A stretch of DNA of 39,299 nt from an uncultured Lachnospiraceae bacterium (GCA_946614165.1 CAMOGQ010000016.1:1-39299); one strand, 5' to 3'; numbered from the stretch's first letter, positions 16,039 to 25,257 are shown. Notes: generated by a model not told the origin, from the sequence alone. Numbers and translations: made by a program.

Positions 16039-17172
16039 ATGATCAACATCATCCACTGCGCAGACCTGCACCTGGATTCCCGTATGGAAACCGTGCTTTC
16101 GCCGGGGCAGGCAGCCGAAAGGCGGCAGGAGCTGCTGGCCAACTTCATAAGAATGACCCAGTTCGCCAGGCAGAACGATGTCTCTCTGATCCTGATCGCC
16201 GGAGACCTCTTTGATACGGATCAGGTATCCCCGGCGTCCGCCGCCGCCCTCTGCAGGGCCGTGCAGGACAATCCGGATGTTCTCTTTGCCTATCTTCAGG
16301 GCAATCACGACCGGGGATCCTTCCTGTCTCTCCTTGAGGAACAGCCGGCCAACCTTCTGCTCTTTGACGAGCACTGGACCTCCTGGCGGATCAGTCCCCA
16401 GGTCCGGCTCTGGGGCGCCGAGCTGAGCGCCTACGCGGGCCGTCCGGGAGACCGTGAGGCAAGCGCCGCTTTCTGGGACGCTCTCCGCCCGGATCCTGCC
16501 TGCATCAACCTGGTCATGCTGCACGGCACCGCCTCCTCTTCCCCGGAAGCTCTGCTGTCCAGAGAAGAGATCCCTCTGCCGCTTTTAGCGGACCGGGGCA
16601 TCGACTACCTGGCCCTGGGCCATATCCACCGCCATCAGAGCGGCCGCCTGGACCAGAGAGGGGACTGGTGCTATGCAGGCTGCCTGGAAGGGCGGGGCTT
16701 TGACGAATGCGGCCCCCACGGCTTCGAACTGATCTCGGCAGACGAGGAGACCAGGACCCTCAGCCACCGCTTTGTCCCCTTTGCCGGCAGGATCTTTTAT
16801 GAGCTTCCCGTAGATCTCACCGGCTGCAGGTCCTCGCTGGACGCTCTGGACCTGATCCGGATCCGTGCCTCCGAAGAGGGCTGCCGGCCCCAGGACATAG
16901 TCCATGTCGTTCTGGAAGGCGACCTTCCTCCGGAAACGGAACTTTCCCTTTCTCTTCTGGGCAGGGAACTGGAAGGAGCCTTTTATGCCCTGCGCTTCAG
17001 CGACTGCACCGGCATCCGGGTGGACTACGAAGCTTATGAAGACGACCTGTCCTTCCGGGGGACCTTTGTCCGCCTGGTCCGGGAAGATGCTTCCCTGGAC
17101 CCCGATCTGAAAGCCGAAATCATCCGCTGCGGACTCCAGGCCCTTTCAGGCCGCGTTGATACTCTGAACTGA
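16039..17172 (+). CDS. YhaO/SbcD-like DNA repair exonuclease (Mre11 family)
   Basis: A 377-residue metallophosphoesterase of the SbcD/Mre11 branch. Metal ligands appear in order: Asp9 and His11 (HCADLHLDS), Asp56 (AGDLFD), Asn89-His90-Asp91 (GNHDR), then LHGT and GHIHRHQ. Such nucleases open or trim blocked DNA ends with an SMC-like ATPase partner; the partner gene follows 21 bases later. I start at 16039, where GGGAGG lies five bases upstream, rather than 47 codons earlier in a low-complexity stretch overlapping the promoter. It resembles B. subtilis YhaO more than E. coli SbcD in its pairing. Confidence 0.9.
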   Translation: MINIIHCADLHLDSRMETVLSPGQAAERRQELLANFIRMTQFARQNDVSLILIAGDLFDTDQVSPASAAALCRAVQDNPDVLFAYLQGNHDRGSFLSLLEEQPANLLLFDEHWTSWRISPQVRLWGAELSAYAGRPGDREASAAFWDALRPDPACINLVMLHGTASSSPEALLSREEIPLPLLADRGIDYLALGHIHRHQSGRLDQRGDWCYAGCLEGRGFDECGPHGFELISADEETRTLSHRFVPFAGRIFYELPVDLTGCRSSLDALDLIRIRASEEGCRPQDIVHVVLEGDLPPETELSLSLLGRELEGAFYALRFSDCTGIRVDYEAYEDDLSFRGTFVRLVREDASLDPDLKAEIIRCGLQALSGRVDTLN

Positions 17173-17193
17173 TCACCTTACAGGTATGCAAGC

Positions 17194-19365
17194 ATGAAAC
17201 TTCTGACATGTCATATCGACAATTTCGGAAAACTCCATAATTTTGACTGCTGCTTTGACGAGCATCTCATGGTCATTGCCGAGGACAACGGATGGGGCAA
17301 GTCTACCTTTGCCGCCTTTCTCCGGGTCATGTTCTACGGTTTTTCCGGCAGCAGCCGGAAGGGCGCCGAGGACAATGAAAGGGCCCGCCTGCGTCCCTGG
17401 CAGGCCGGAATCTACGGGGGAACCCTGACCTTCGAAACCCAGGGCAGAGTGTACCGGATCGAGCGGACCTTCGGGGAAAGGCCCAGGGAGGACACCTTCC
17501 TGCTCTATGACGAGACCACCGGCCTGCTGTCGGAGGATTTCGGAGAAAAGATCGGAGAGGCCCTTTTTGGCATCGACCAGGAGTCCTTCTGCAGGACTCT
17601 GTACATAGGACAGCTGGACTGTCCCTCCTCGTCCACAGCAGGCATTCAGGCCATCATGGGCGGCAGGGAAGCCATGGACGATCTGGTCCGCTACGAATCC
17701 GTCCGGGGCCGCCTGCAGAGAGAAGCCGACAGGCTCTCTCCCGTCCGTCCTGCCGGCCGCATCAGCCGCAGGAGGGGCGACCTGGCCGCCCTCCGGTCCA
17801 GGCAGGCTTCTGTGGAGGATCTGGAGGAAGCCTGCAGAACGGCGGAAACAAGGCTGAAGCGGGAAGAGGATGCCCTTCTGCAGCTGGAGAACTCCGGAAA
17901 GGAGATCCAGGCCGCTCTGGAGAAAAAGGCCTCGGCCCATTCCCCCGGAGGCATCATGGACCAGTATTCCCTGCTGCTGGGCGCCCAGGAGGCCGCCGCG
18001 GCCGAAGAGGAACGCCTTCTTGCGTTTTTCCCGGAAAAGATCCCTTCCGCAGACGATCCTCTGCTGGATGAACTGATCCGGTCCCGTCCCGAAAAGGAAA
18101 TGACCTCTGCCAGACTTACGGAGGTACGCAGCGCCCTGCACAAGAGGCAGGACGCCCTTAAGGAACTGGATTCTGCAGTGGATTCCCTGGAGAAAGCCTT
18201 CCCGGACCTTCTGCCCATGGAACAGGCCGGCACGGAAGAAGTCCCGGAAGGGACCTCCGGACCCGGGATCTGGCTTCTGGTGGCAGGCATGGCCATGCTG
18301 GCCGCCTCCTTTATCTTCCTGGGCCAGATCAAGCGCAATTACCTGATCGCCCTGGCCGTCGCGGGCCTTGTCACTTCCGGCATCGGGTCCCTTATGATGG
18401 TCCGCCTTCTGCAGATCCGCAGAAGGATCCGCAGGAGCGACGAAGAAATACAGGCAATGGAAAAGCACAGTATCCTGCTGGGCCGACGGGAGATCCTGGA
18501 AGAACACGTGCAGGATCTTCTCCTTCAGGAGGAGCGGCTGACCGACTACCTTGCCCAGTACGGCAGTAAGGCCGAGGCTTTCGTAAGGGGTCTGGGCATG
18601 GAGCCGGAAGACGATCTTTCCTCCCAGCTGATCCGGATCCGGTCTCAGGCCGGGGCTGCGGCCCGGGCCGGCGCCAGGACCTTAAAGTGCCAGGAAGAGC
18701 GGGAAGCTTTTGAAAAAGAAAAGGGCATGAGCGATGAGATGATCCGGAAAGCTCTTGCAGAGAGGCAGGGGCCTTCCCTTTCGGATCTGACCATGCAGCT
18801 GAGCCAGGTCACCGCAGATCTGGAAAAGACCAGGGCCGAGACCGAAAAGGACGCCCATTCCCTCCGGATCCTTCAGGGCAAGCTCTCCCAGGCCAGGGAT
18901 GCCGCTGCCGAATATGAAAAGGGCTGCAGAGAACTGGAGTCTCTGCAGCACCGCTATCAGGTCCTGGACAGGACCCTCTTCTATCTGGAACAGGCCCGCA
19001 ACGCCTTCCACGCCAGGCATAAGGATACCTTTCTGGAGGCTTTCCGGATCTATTATGAATATCTTTCGGGCGAGAAGGCCGACGCCTTCGAAACGGACGC
19101 AGGCCTGAACGTCCTGGTAAGGTCGCAGGGCCGCCTCAGGGAGCCTTCTCTTTTCAGTACCGGCTGTCAGGATCTGATCGGACTGTGCCGCCGCCTTGCC
19201 ATGATCGATGCCATGTACCGGTCGGAAAAGCCCTTCCTGATCATGGACGACCCCTTCGCCAGTCTGGACGAAGAACGTCTTCAGGCCGGTCTCCGTCTGG
19301 TCAGGGGACTGTCAGCGGACCGACAGGTCATCTATTTTACCTGTCACGGGGGCAGAATCCCGTAG
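17194..19365 (+). CDS. YhaN/SbcC-like ATPase with coiled coils
   Basis: A 723-residue RecN/SbcC-type ATPase. Walker A is EDNGWGKST (residues 30-38); Walker B is LIMDDPFASLDEERL near the C-terminus. Long charged helical stretches (about 210-340 and 410-640) are probably coiled coils. A hydrophobic hairpin (about residues 357-405) interrupts them, as in B. subtilis YhaN, and may tether the complex to the membrane. It should be the ATPase partner of the nuclease encoded upstream. The last 54 bases overlap the end of the convergent phosphodiesterase gene. The ribosome site before the ATG is weak (CAGG), so translation may depend on yhaO. Confidence 0.88.
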   Translation: MKLLTCHIDNFGKLHNFDCCFDEHLMVIAEDNGWGKSTFAAFLRVMFYGFSGSSRKGAEDNERARLRPWQAGIYGGTLTFETQGRVYRIERTFGERPREDTFLLYDETTGLLSEDFGEKIGEALFGIDQESFCRTLYIGQLDCPSSSTAGIQAIMGGREAMDDLVRYESVRGRLQREADRLSPVRPAGRISRRRGDLAALRSRQASVEDLEEACRTAETRLKREEDALLQLENSGKEIQAALEKKASAHSPGGIMDQYSLLLGAQEAAAAEEERLLAFFPEKIPSADDPLLDELIRSRPEKEMTSARLTEVRSALHKRQDALKELDSAVDSLEKAFPDLLPMEQAGTEEVPEGTSGPGIWLLVAGMAMLAASFIFLGQIKRNYLIALAVAGLVTSGIGSLMMVRLLQIRRRIRRSDEEIQAMEKHSILLGRREILEEHVQDLLLQEERLTDYLAQYGSKAEAFVRGLGMEPEDDLSSQLIRIRSQAGAAARAGARTLKCQEEREAFEKEKGMSDEMIRKALAERQGPSLSDLTMQLSQVTADLEKTRAETEKDAHSLRILQGKLSQARDAAAEYEKGCRELESLQHRYQVLDRTLFYLEQARNAFHARHKDTFLEAFRIYYEYLSGEKADAFETDAGLNVLVRSQGRLREPSLFSTGCQDLIGLCRRLAMIDAMYRSEKPFLIMDDPFASLDEERLQAGLRLVRGLSADRQVIYFTCHGGRIP

Positions 19366-20112
19366 CAGGCCCGGAAGGGCGGCTGCCTGGTCCGCCAGAT
19401 ACCTGGCCAGGGCCGGCCGGTTGGTTATGATTCCTTCCACGCCCATCTGCAGAAGAAGCTTGATGTAGAGTTCTTCATCCACGGTCCATACCCTGGTGGC
19501 AAGCCCCAGGGCATGGGCCTTTTTTACATAGTCCATGTCCTGCATATGGTAAAGAGCCGGATGCAGGGCATCCGCTCCCACCACGTTCCTTGCGTAGGCG
19601 TGGACCCCGATGGCCTCGTCCGAATACAGAAGTCCGGTCTTTACGGAAGGATTCTTTTTCTTCAGCTCCACCAGGGTGTGATGGTTGAAGGAGGAATAGA
19701 TCACTCTGTCCTCCATGCCCTCCGCCGCGGTCAGCTCCAGCACCCCGTCCACCATGCCGTCATAGTGGAAGATCCCTGTCTTGAGCTCCACGTTGACCTG
19801 CAGGCCGGTGGGCTTTACCAGGCGGTAGACCTCCTGCAGGGTAGGGATCCGGGCATGGGCATACTCGGGGTGGGTCTTATTGAATTCCAGGGCTTTCAGC
19901 TCTGCCAGGGTGTGGTCCTTCAGATTCCCGCTGCCGTTGCTGACCCGCTCCAGAGTCTCGTCGTGGGCTACCACGATCTGTCCGTCTCTGGTCATCTGGA
20001 TATCCAGTTCAATGCCGTCCGCTCCCTGGTCCGCTGCCAGGGCAAATGCTTCCAGTGTATTTTCAGGGGCGCAGGATGCTGCTCCGCGGTGCCCCCAGAT
20101 CAGTGTCTTCAT
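19312..20112 (-). CDS. Glycerophosphodiester phosphodiesterase
   Basis: A 266-residue GDPD-family enzyme that cleaves glycerophosphodiesters to glycerol-3-phosphate and an alcohol. Active-site motifs are HRGAASCAPENT (His8-Arg9, Glu17), IELDIQMTRDGQIVVAHD, and VELKTG and RVWTVDEE in the later barrel strands. No signal peptide is present, so it is cytoplasmic (UgpQ-like). The last ~24 residues (after YLADQ) are not conserved in kind and run antisense to the end of the yhaN-like gene. AAGGGA stands nine bases before the ATG. The nearby zinc phospholipase-like gene suggests a shared phospholipid theme (inferred). Confidence 0.93.
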   Translation of the reverse strand: MKTLIWGHRGAASCAPENTLEAFALAADQGADGIELDIQMTRDGQIVVAHDETLERVSNGSGNLKDHTLAELKALEFNKTHPEYAHARIPTLQEVYRLVKPTGLQVNVELKTGIFHYDGMVDGVLELTAAEGMEDRVIYSSFNHHTLVELKKKNPSVKTGLLYSDEAIGVHAYARNVVGADALHPALYHMQDMDYVKKAHALGLATRVWTVDEELYIKLLLQMGVEGIITNRPALARYLADQAAALPGLLRDSAPVTGKIDDLSVR

Positions 20113-20165
20113 AGGTCTTATCCCTTCTTTCTGTTTTTGGCGCCCCCGGGGCGCCTTATGGCATT

Positions 20166-20171
20166 ATTATA
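20166..20171 (-). promoter_or_regulatory. -10 element of the phosphodiesterase gene
   Basis: A perfect TATAAT on the minus strand without a convincing -35. The leader then folds into a 7-bp hairpin (20139-20145 with 20149-20155). Confidence 0.45.
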
Positions 20172-20181
20172 CTGCACAGGC

Positions 20182-20228
20182 ATCATTTTTACACCCTGTC
20201 CATTTGACCCGGTATAGTGTAAAATGAT
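20182..20228. promoter_or_regulatory. Long-range inverted repeat in a divergent promoter region
   Basis: ATCATTTTTACAC (20182-20194) and GTGTAAAATGAT (20217-20228) form a 12-bp inverted repeat with one extra T, 22 bases apart, between the divergent phosphodiesterase and phospholipase-like genes. It could be a shared operator. Confidence 0.35.
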
Positions 20229-20272
20229 TAGGAAATTGTAAAAAAATCTTATGCGCAGGGAGGAAATGCCTG

Positions 20273-21076
20273 ATGCCTGCAACATACGCCCATCTCCGGT
20301 TCGGAAGGGAAGTATTCTCCCTTCTTCCGGACAAGTTCCAGTCTGTCATCCTTAAGGAGCCGTCGCTTTACGCCATAGGCCTTCACGGACCGGACATCTT
20401 CTTCTACTACATGCCCTTTAAGTCCAATCCGGTCAGCAGACTGGGGAGCGAACTGCACCATAAGAGAGGGCGCTTCTTCTTTGAGCGGGCGGGAAGAATC
20501 CTGGAGAGCCGGGGAGAAAAAGAGGAGGATCTCTCCTACGTCCTCGGATATCTGTGCCACTTTACCCTGGACGTTTACTGCCACGCCTATATCAATCAGC
20601 GTGTCGAAAAGACCGGGGCCAGCCACACGGCCATAGAGAGCGACTTCGACAGGGACCTGCTCCTGCGGGACGGCTATAAGCCCACGGCCAGGGACCTGAC
20701 GGCCCATATTCATCCCCGGAAGGACTACGCCCGGGTCATCGCGGCCTATCATCCCGAGACAAAGCCTGCCACCGTCTACCGGAGCCTTAAGGATTTCGTC
20801 TTCTACAACGACCTGCTCCTGGCCCCGGACCCTGCCAAAAGAAAGCTTCTGACCTCTCTTTTCAGAGTCTTTGATCCAAAGGGAAAGCTTATGGAGCACA
20901 TGATCATGGAGGAGGCGGATCCCAGATGCGAAGAAACACGGGCCGTTCTGCTTGAAAAATACACTGCGGCGGTGCCTGCCGCCGCGGACCTGATCGGCCG
21001 CTTTCACGATATGGCAGGAGGGATCCTTGAATGGGACGACCTCTTCGGCCTGACCTTTGATTCCGTAAAAATCTGA
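20273..21076 (+). CDS. Zinc-dependent phospholipase C-like protein
   Basis: A 267-residue protein of the Zn_dep_PLPC family. The histidine- and aspartate-rich motifs expected for metal binding are present: THAHLRFG-like start (TYAHLRFG), GLHGPDIFFYY and GYLCHFTLDVYCHAYI. The N-terminus has no signal peptide, unlike secreted alpha-toxins, so it is probably cytoplasmic; the substrate is unknown. GGGAGG stands nine bases before the ATG. It is followed after 22 bases by a UMF1-type transporter and may share its transcript. Confidence 0.82.
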   Translation: MPATYAHLRFGREVFSLLPDKFQSVILKEPSLYAIGLHGPDIFFYYMPFKSNPVSRLGSELHHKRGRFFFERAGRILESRGEKEEDLSYVLGYLCHFTLDVYCHAYINQRVEKTGASHTAIESDFDRDLLLRDGYKPTARDLTAHIHPRKDYARVIAAYHPETKPATVYRSLKDFVFYNDLLLAPDPAKRKLLTSLFRVFDPKGKLMEHMIMEEADPRCEETRAVLLEKYTAAVPAAADLIGRFHDMAGGILEWDDLFGLTFDSVKI

Positions 21077-21098
21077 TATAAATAAGGGGGATTTTATC

Positions 21099-22340
21099 AT
21101 GGACAGCAAATTCAAACTCACGAAACTGGAGAGGAACTGGATCTTTTACGACGTGGCCAATTCCGCCTTCACCCTGATGGTCTCTACTCTGATTCCCATC
21201 TTCTTCAACTCCCTGGCGGAGTCGGAAGGCGTCTCCTCTGTGGATTACCTTGCCTACTGGGGCTATTCCATTTCTCTTTCCACTCTGGCCGTAGCCATCA
21301 TGGGGCCCATCCTGGGCGGCATCTGCGACCGCAGGGGCCGGAAAAAGCCCGTTTTCATGGGCGTGATCGCTCTGGGCGCCGCCTGCTGCCTGGCCATGGG
21401 CCTTGCCAAAAACTGGATCGCCTTCCTTGTCATCTTCATGATCGCCCGCATCGGCTACCAGCTCAGCCTGGTCATCTACGACTCCATGCTGGGGGACGTC
21501 ACCAGTGAAGAGCGGATGGATTCCGTCTCCTCCAGCGGCTATGCCTGGGGCTACATCGGCAGCTGCGCCCCCTTTATCGTCTGCCTGGTCCTGGTCCTTC
21601 AGGCCGGAAAGATCGGCATGACCCAGGGACAGGCCATGACCATCGCCTTCATTATCGTAGCCCTCTGGTGGGTCCTGATGAGCATGCCCCTGCTCCGGTC
21701 CTACAAGCAGGTCCATTTCCTGGAAGGCGCCGCCCATGAGGAAAATCTTTTTGCCACTCTGGGCCATACCCTGAAGGAAATGATCCGGGACAGACAGATC
21801 CTCTTCTTCCTTCTGGCCTTCTTTTTCTATATCGACGGCGTATATACCATCATCGACATGTCCACTGCCTACGGAACGGCCCTGGGCCTCAACTCCACGG
21901 ACCTGCTTCTGGCCCTCCTGGTCACCCAGTTCGTAGCCTTCCCCAGCGCCCTGATCATGGGCCGCCTGTCCAGAAAACTGCCTTCCGAGAGGCTGATCAC
22001 CGTCTGCATCACCGCCTACTTCTGCATCGCCTGCTTCGCCTTCTTCCTGGCTCACGAGTGGCAGTTCTGGGTCCTGGCCATCGGCGTAGGCATGTTCCAG
22101 GGCGGCATCCAGGCTCTGTCCAGATCCTATTTCACAAAGATCATTCCCGCCGAAAAGTCCGGCGAATACTTCGGTTTCCTGGACATCTGCGGCAAGGGCG
22201 CTTCCATCATGGGCACCACCGTCATGAGCCTGGTCTCCCAGCTGACCGGACATCTGAATTACGGCGTGGCCTCCATCGCCATCTTCTTCGTCTTCGGCAT
22301 GCTCTTCTTCCGCATGTCGGTCTCTTCCGGGAAGAAATAA
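21099..22340 (+). CDS. MFS transporter, UMF1/Atg22-like family
   Basis: A 413-residue major facilitator protein with about 12 membrane segments. The start KLERNWIFYDVANSAFTLMVST and the loop GGICDRRGRKKP are typical of the UMF1 group, related to the fungal vacuolar effluxer Atg22. Substrates of bacterial members are not established. AAGGGGG precedes the ATG by eight bases. It lies 22 bases after the phospholipase-like gene, so they may form an operon; a strong terminator follows near 22439. Confidence 0.88.
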   Translation: MDSKFKLTKLERNWIFYDVANSAFTLMVSTLIPIFFNSLAESEGVSSVDYLAYWGYSISLSTLAVAIMGPILGGICDRRGRKKPVFMGVIALGAACCLAMGLAKNWIAFLVIFMIARIGYQLSLVIYDSMLGDVTSEERMDSVSSSGYAWGYIGSCAPFIVCLVLVLQAGKIGMTQGQAMTIAFIIVALWWVLMSMPLLRSYKQVHFLEGAAHEENLFATLGHTLKEMIRDRQILFFLLAFFFYIDGVYTIIDMSTAYGTALGLNSTDLLLALLVTQFVAFPSALIMGRLSRKLPSERLITVCITAYFCIACFAFFLAHEWQFWVLAIGVGMFQGGIQALSRSYFTKIIPAEKSGEYFGFLDICGKGASIMGTTVMSLVSQLTGHLNYGVASIAIFFVFGMLFFRMSVSSGKK

Positions 22341-22438
22341 AAAGGCCGCAGGGCCCTGGGCAAAAATGCAGCTGCACTGAGAAGGAGATATGATCAGCAG
22401 GGTTCATACACTTATAAGAAAAGCGATGATTCATAAGC

Positions 22439-22477
22439 AAAGCGCCCCGGTCAGGAATCTCCTGTCCGGGGCGCTTT
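22439..22477. terminator. Bidirectional terminator between UMF1 and gntP genes
   Basis: A perfect 12-bp stem (22439-22450 with 22466-22477), then a T-T mismatch and 5 more pairs (22452-22456 with 22460-22464). It serves the convergent transporter genes on both sides. Confidence 0.88.
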
Positions 22478-22526
22478 ATTTCGGGTCTCTTTACTTGTCT
22501 CTTCTCAGATGCCGCCCGATCTATAA

Positions 22527-23789
22527 TCATCCTATGATCAGATACATGGCCACGGCCACCACTGTGCTGGTAAGACCGATCACTGCTTCATAGGGGATCA
22601 GCTTCATTCTGTCGCCGATGGTAAGGTTCACCGCGCCGCCTGTGGCATGGAAGAAGGAGCCGTGGGGCAGGGAATCCAGAACGGTAGCGCCGGCATGGAT
22701 CATGGCTGCGGATGCAAGACCGGATACGCCGCCCGAAAGAAGAGCGGGAGCAAAGGTCTGGCCCGCTACGGTGGCGCCGGCTGTGGTGGAAGCGGTGGCT
22801 GCCGCCATCAGGATGCCGGCCAGAGGAGCCAGTACGAAGGCAGGCATGTGCATGGCTTCCAGAAGAGTGGTAACGTCTGCCTGAAGGGCGGAAGCCTTGA
22901 TGATGCCGGCGATGGTGCCGGTTCCGATCAGCAGAACGGAAACGCCGATGACCTTGCTGAGGCCGTATTCCATATATTCCACGCAGTTTCTGATCTTACC
23001 GGTGGCTGCCATGCTGACGAAGCCGCCCACAGGCAGAGCGATCAGGGGATCGATGGCGATGCCGGCGATGGGACGCAGGGCCAGCATGACGATGACCACT
23101 ACGGGGCCCAGGACTGCGGCGCCGAAGGCAGGAAGCTTCTTCTCTCCCGCGGATTCCATATCTGCTTCTGAGATTTTATCCTTTCCCTTAGTGCAGAGAC
23201 GGGAAGCCAGAAGGATGGTGACCGCCAGGGCAAAGAGGGCGGGAACGAAGTTGCGCATCATGACAGCGGTCAGGTCCTGGGAGAAGGACTCCGAAACCGA
23301 AATCGTGTTGGGGTTGGGGGAGATGATATTGCCGGCCTTGCCGCCGCCGATCATGGCTACCAGAATGCCGCTCTTGGAAAGGCCTGCTCTTCTGCCGATG
23401 GCCAGGGCGATGGGGGCTACCGTGATGACGGAAATGTCAATGAAAACGCCGACTGCGCAGATGATCATGGTGGCGATGGCTATGGCCGCTACGGCTCTTT
23501 TTTCACCCAGCTTTTCCACGATGGTCTCCGCGATCTTTTCCGCTGATCCAGTTCTGATCAGGGCGCCTGCCAGAATGCCGCTGGTCAGGATCCGCAGGAT
23601 CGATGACATCATGGAGCCCGCTCCGCTCACCATGGTGGAAACTGTGACGTCCAGGCCGCCTCCGCCGATCAGACCGCCGATCAGGGCGCCCAGGATCAGG
23701 CTGTAAGCCGGCTGTACCTTCCTGATGATCAGTACGATCGCCACCGCAAGACCTGCCAGGGCTCCGATTGTAGTAAACTGTGCATCCAT
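22527..23789 (-). CDS. GntP-family gluconate/glycerate:H+ symporter
   Basis: A 420-residue permease with about 12 hydrophobic segments. The family signatures are visible: ILGALIGGLIGGGG near the start, VGVFIDISVITVAPIALAIG and GGGKAGNIISPNPNTI in the middle, and LDSLPHGSFFHATGG near the end. GntP proteins import gluconate, glycerate or similar sugar acids with protons. The upstream neighbour is a CdaR-type sugar-diacid regulator, which supports a sugar acid as substrate (inferred). GGAGG stands eight bases before the ATG. It seems to have its own weak promoter, because a terminator separates it from the regulator gene. Confidence 0.92.
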   Translation of the reverse strand: MDAQFTTIGALAGLAVAIVLIIRKVQPAYSLILGALIGGLIGGGGLDVTVSTMVSGAGSMMSSILRILTSGILAGALIRTGSAEKIAETIVEKLGEKRAVAAIAIATMIICAVGVFIDISVITVAPIALAIGRRAGLSKSGILVAMIGGGKAGNIISPNPNTISVSESFSQDLTAVMMRNFVPALFALAVTILLASRLCTKGKDKISEADMESAGEKKLPAFGAAVLGPVVVIVMLALRPIAGIAIDPLIALPVGGFVSMAATGKIRNCVEYMEYGLSKVIGVSVLLIGTGTIAGIIKASALQADVTTLLEAMHMPAFVLAPLAGILMAAATASTTAGATVAGQTFAPALLSGGVSGLASAAMIHAGATVLDSLPHGSFFHATGGAVNLTIGDRMKLIPYEAVIGLTSTVVAVAMYLIIG

Positions 23790-23897
23790 TCCTTTGTCCT
23801 CCTTTTTGTGTTCCTGAATGAATTAAATTTTTGTCTTTTTACAGTCCTAAGCCTTCATTTTTGCTGTTTTTTTCTTCTCTTCTCTGTTTCTAAGGCC

Positions 23898-23903
23898 ATT
23901 ATA
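23898..23903 (-). promoter_or_regulatory. -10 element ahead of the gntP-type gene
   Basis: A perfect TATAAT on the minus strand about 110 bases before the start; no good -35 is visible, which would fit an activator-dependent promoter. Confidence 0.4.
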
Positions 23904-23944
23904 GAGGACTCTTACATATTTCCACAGGTTGTAAGACAATAAAA

Positions 23945-23986
23945 AGAACACGAAATTTTGTGTTTATAGCACAAAACTCGTGTTCT
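23945..23986. terminator. Terminator hairpin after the cdaR-like gene
   Basis: AGAACACGA (23945-23953) pairs with TCGTGTTCT (23978-23986), and TTTTGTG (23956-23962) with CACAAAA (23970-23976). The minus-strand tail is TTTTATTG. It lies 17 bases past the regulator stop. Confidence 0.8.
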
Positions 23987-24003
23987 GTTTCATCTTTTCT
24001 TTT

Positions 24004-25158
24004 TTACTGCCTCTGTCTGATCAGGTAATTGTAAAGGAGCTCCACAAATTTCCGGTCCTCGGGACTGGTCATGGGATCGATGCCCAGGATATCCTTCATC
24101 CGGTTGTATCGGTAGACCAGGGTGTTCTTATGAAGAAACAGCCTTGCGGATGCCTCCGTCAGGTTGTAGTTGGTATCCTCCAGGGCCCCGGCAATCTCCG
24201 CAAGCTGCTTTCTGTCGCTCTCGCCCAGCATGTCTTCATAGATATGGAAGATCCGCTGCAGCTCCTGGCGGGGGACCAGGATCCGGAAGTATTCCCGGAT
24301 ATGGTCCCGGAAAAAGACGATTTTTTCCGGCCTGTCCACATGGGATTCCAGCCATCTGCAGTGGCGGTAGGCATAGTAGTACTGGGAGAAGGAATCCTGC
24401 AGGGTCCCCACATAGAAGACCGCGTCGATCCCTTTCTGCTCTGTCCAGGACAGGATATATTCCAGGTAGTCCCGGATCTCCTCCCGGCATTCCATAAAGC
24501 TGCGTCTCTTATCCGTCTTGATCGTCTTGAAGACCAGGAGATGGGTCTCATCCATGACATAGGAGACGTCCTGGACCCAGTGGCCCCTGCCTCTGCGGAG
24601 GGCTTCCAGGGCCTCCTCTGCCGAAGGACCGCCGGCCTTTCCCCCGGCCCCCGCCTTCAGCCTGCAAAGCACCGGGACCCTGGCCAGGGACTCCTGCAGG
24701 TCCAGCTGCCTGGCTATGCCCCGGATCTCAGAGGGAGAAGCGAACTCCACCTGGGTCAGAAGGCCCAGGAAATGCTCCTTGCGGTTCCTGCGCAGGCGGA
24801 TCTCTTCCTGCTGCTTCTCATACCGCAGCATGGCTTCCATAGCCATACGGGTGATCATGGCCACGTCCCGGATCCGGTCCGGATCCCCGGTCACGCCCAC
24901 GACGCCTTCTTTGCGGCCGTCCAGCATGATGGCCATGTTGATGCCCGGCAGCACTCCGGGGTACATCCTGTCGTCCCGGATCACCTGCACCTCCTCCGAG
25001 CCGTGGATGATGCGGTCGGCCACTTCGTGATAGGTCCCGACTCTGGCCGGATCCCGGCTGGCAATGATCACGCCTCTCTGGTCCATGATGTTGATGTTGT
25101 ATTCCGTATACTGAGTGACCTGTTCGATAAACCTCCTGGCCATTTCCGGTTCGATCAT
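24004..25158 (-). CDS. CdaR-family sugar-diacid regulator
   Basis: A 384-residue transcription factor. The N-terminal sugar-diacid recognition domain (about 1-135) begins MIEPEMARRFIEQVTQYTEYNINIMD in two blocks: EMARRFIEQVTQYT and NINIMDQRGVIIASRDPARVG. A central GGDEF-like region follows, and a PucR-type HTH ends the protein (about 320-384: NLTEASARLFLHKNTLVYRYNR). CdaR of E. coli activates galactarate, glucarate and glycerate genes. Here it precedes a GntP permease, its probable target. I start at 25158, with GGAGG about 10 bases upstream; the longer open frame upstream only overlaps the kinase gene. Confidence 0.9.
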   Translation of the reverse strand: MIEPEMARRFIEQVTQYTEYNINIMDQRGVIIASRDPARVGTYHEVADRIIHGSEEVQVIRDDRMYPGVLPGINMAIMLDGRKEGVVGVTGDPDRIRDVAMITRMAMEAMLRYEKQQEEIRLRRNRKEHFLGLLTQVEFASPSEIRGIARQLDLQESLARVPVLCRLKAGAGGKAGGPSAEEALEALRRGRGHWVQDVSYVMDETHLLVFKTIKTDKRRSFMECREEIRDYLEYILSWTEQKGIDAVFYVGTLQDSFSQYYYAYRHCRWLESHVDRPEKIVFFRDHIREYFRILVPRQELQRIFHIYEDMLGESDRKQLAEIAGALEDTNYNLTEASARLFLHKNTLVYRYNRMKDILGIDPMTSPEDRKFVELLYNYLIRQRQ

Positions 25159-25212
25159 ATCTGTTCTGCCTCCGATCTGTGTTTCCGGGATGTCTTTCCA
25201 TAGGGCATCGTC

Positions 25213-25257
25213 AAAAAAGAAGGGGGCAGCTCCCCTTAAAAAGAGGATGCTGCCCCC
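25213..25257 (-). terminator. Terminator after the hybrid kinase gene
   Basis: GGGGGCAGC/GCTGCCCCC stem (25222-25230 with 25249-25257) followed on the minus strand by TTCTTTTTT. It lies between the kinase and cdaR-like genes, so the latter needs read-through or its own promoter. Confidence 0.85.

Noticed and set aside
22390..22593. A 67-codon frame with an excellent AAGGAG ribosome site after the UMF1 gene
   Set aside because: It reads straight through the strong bidirectional terminator and into the antisense of gntP, and the product resembles nothing. Only the ribosome site is notable.
22897..23706. A methionine- and alanine-rich 269-codon frame opposite the gntP-type gene
   Set aside because: Low-complexity shadow of the permease codons with no start signal.
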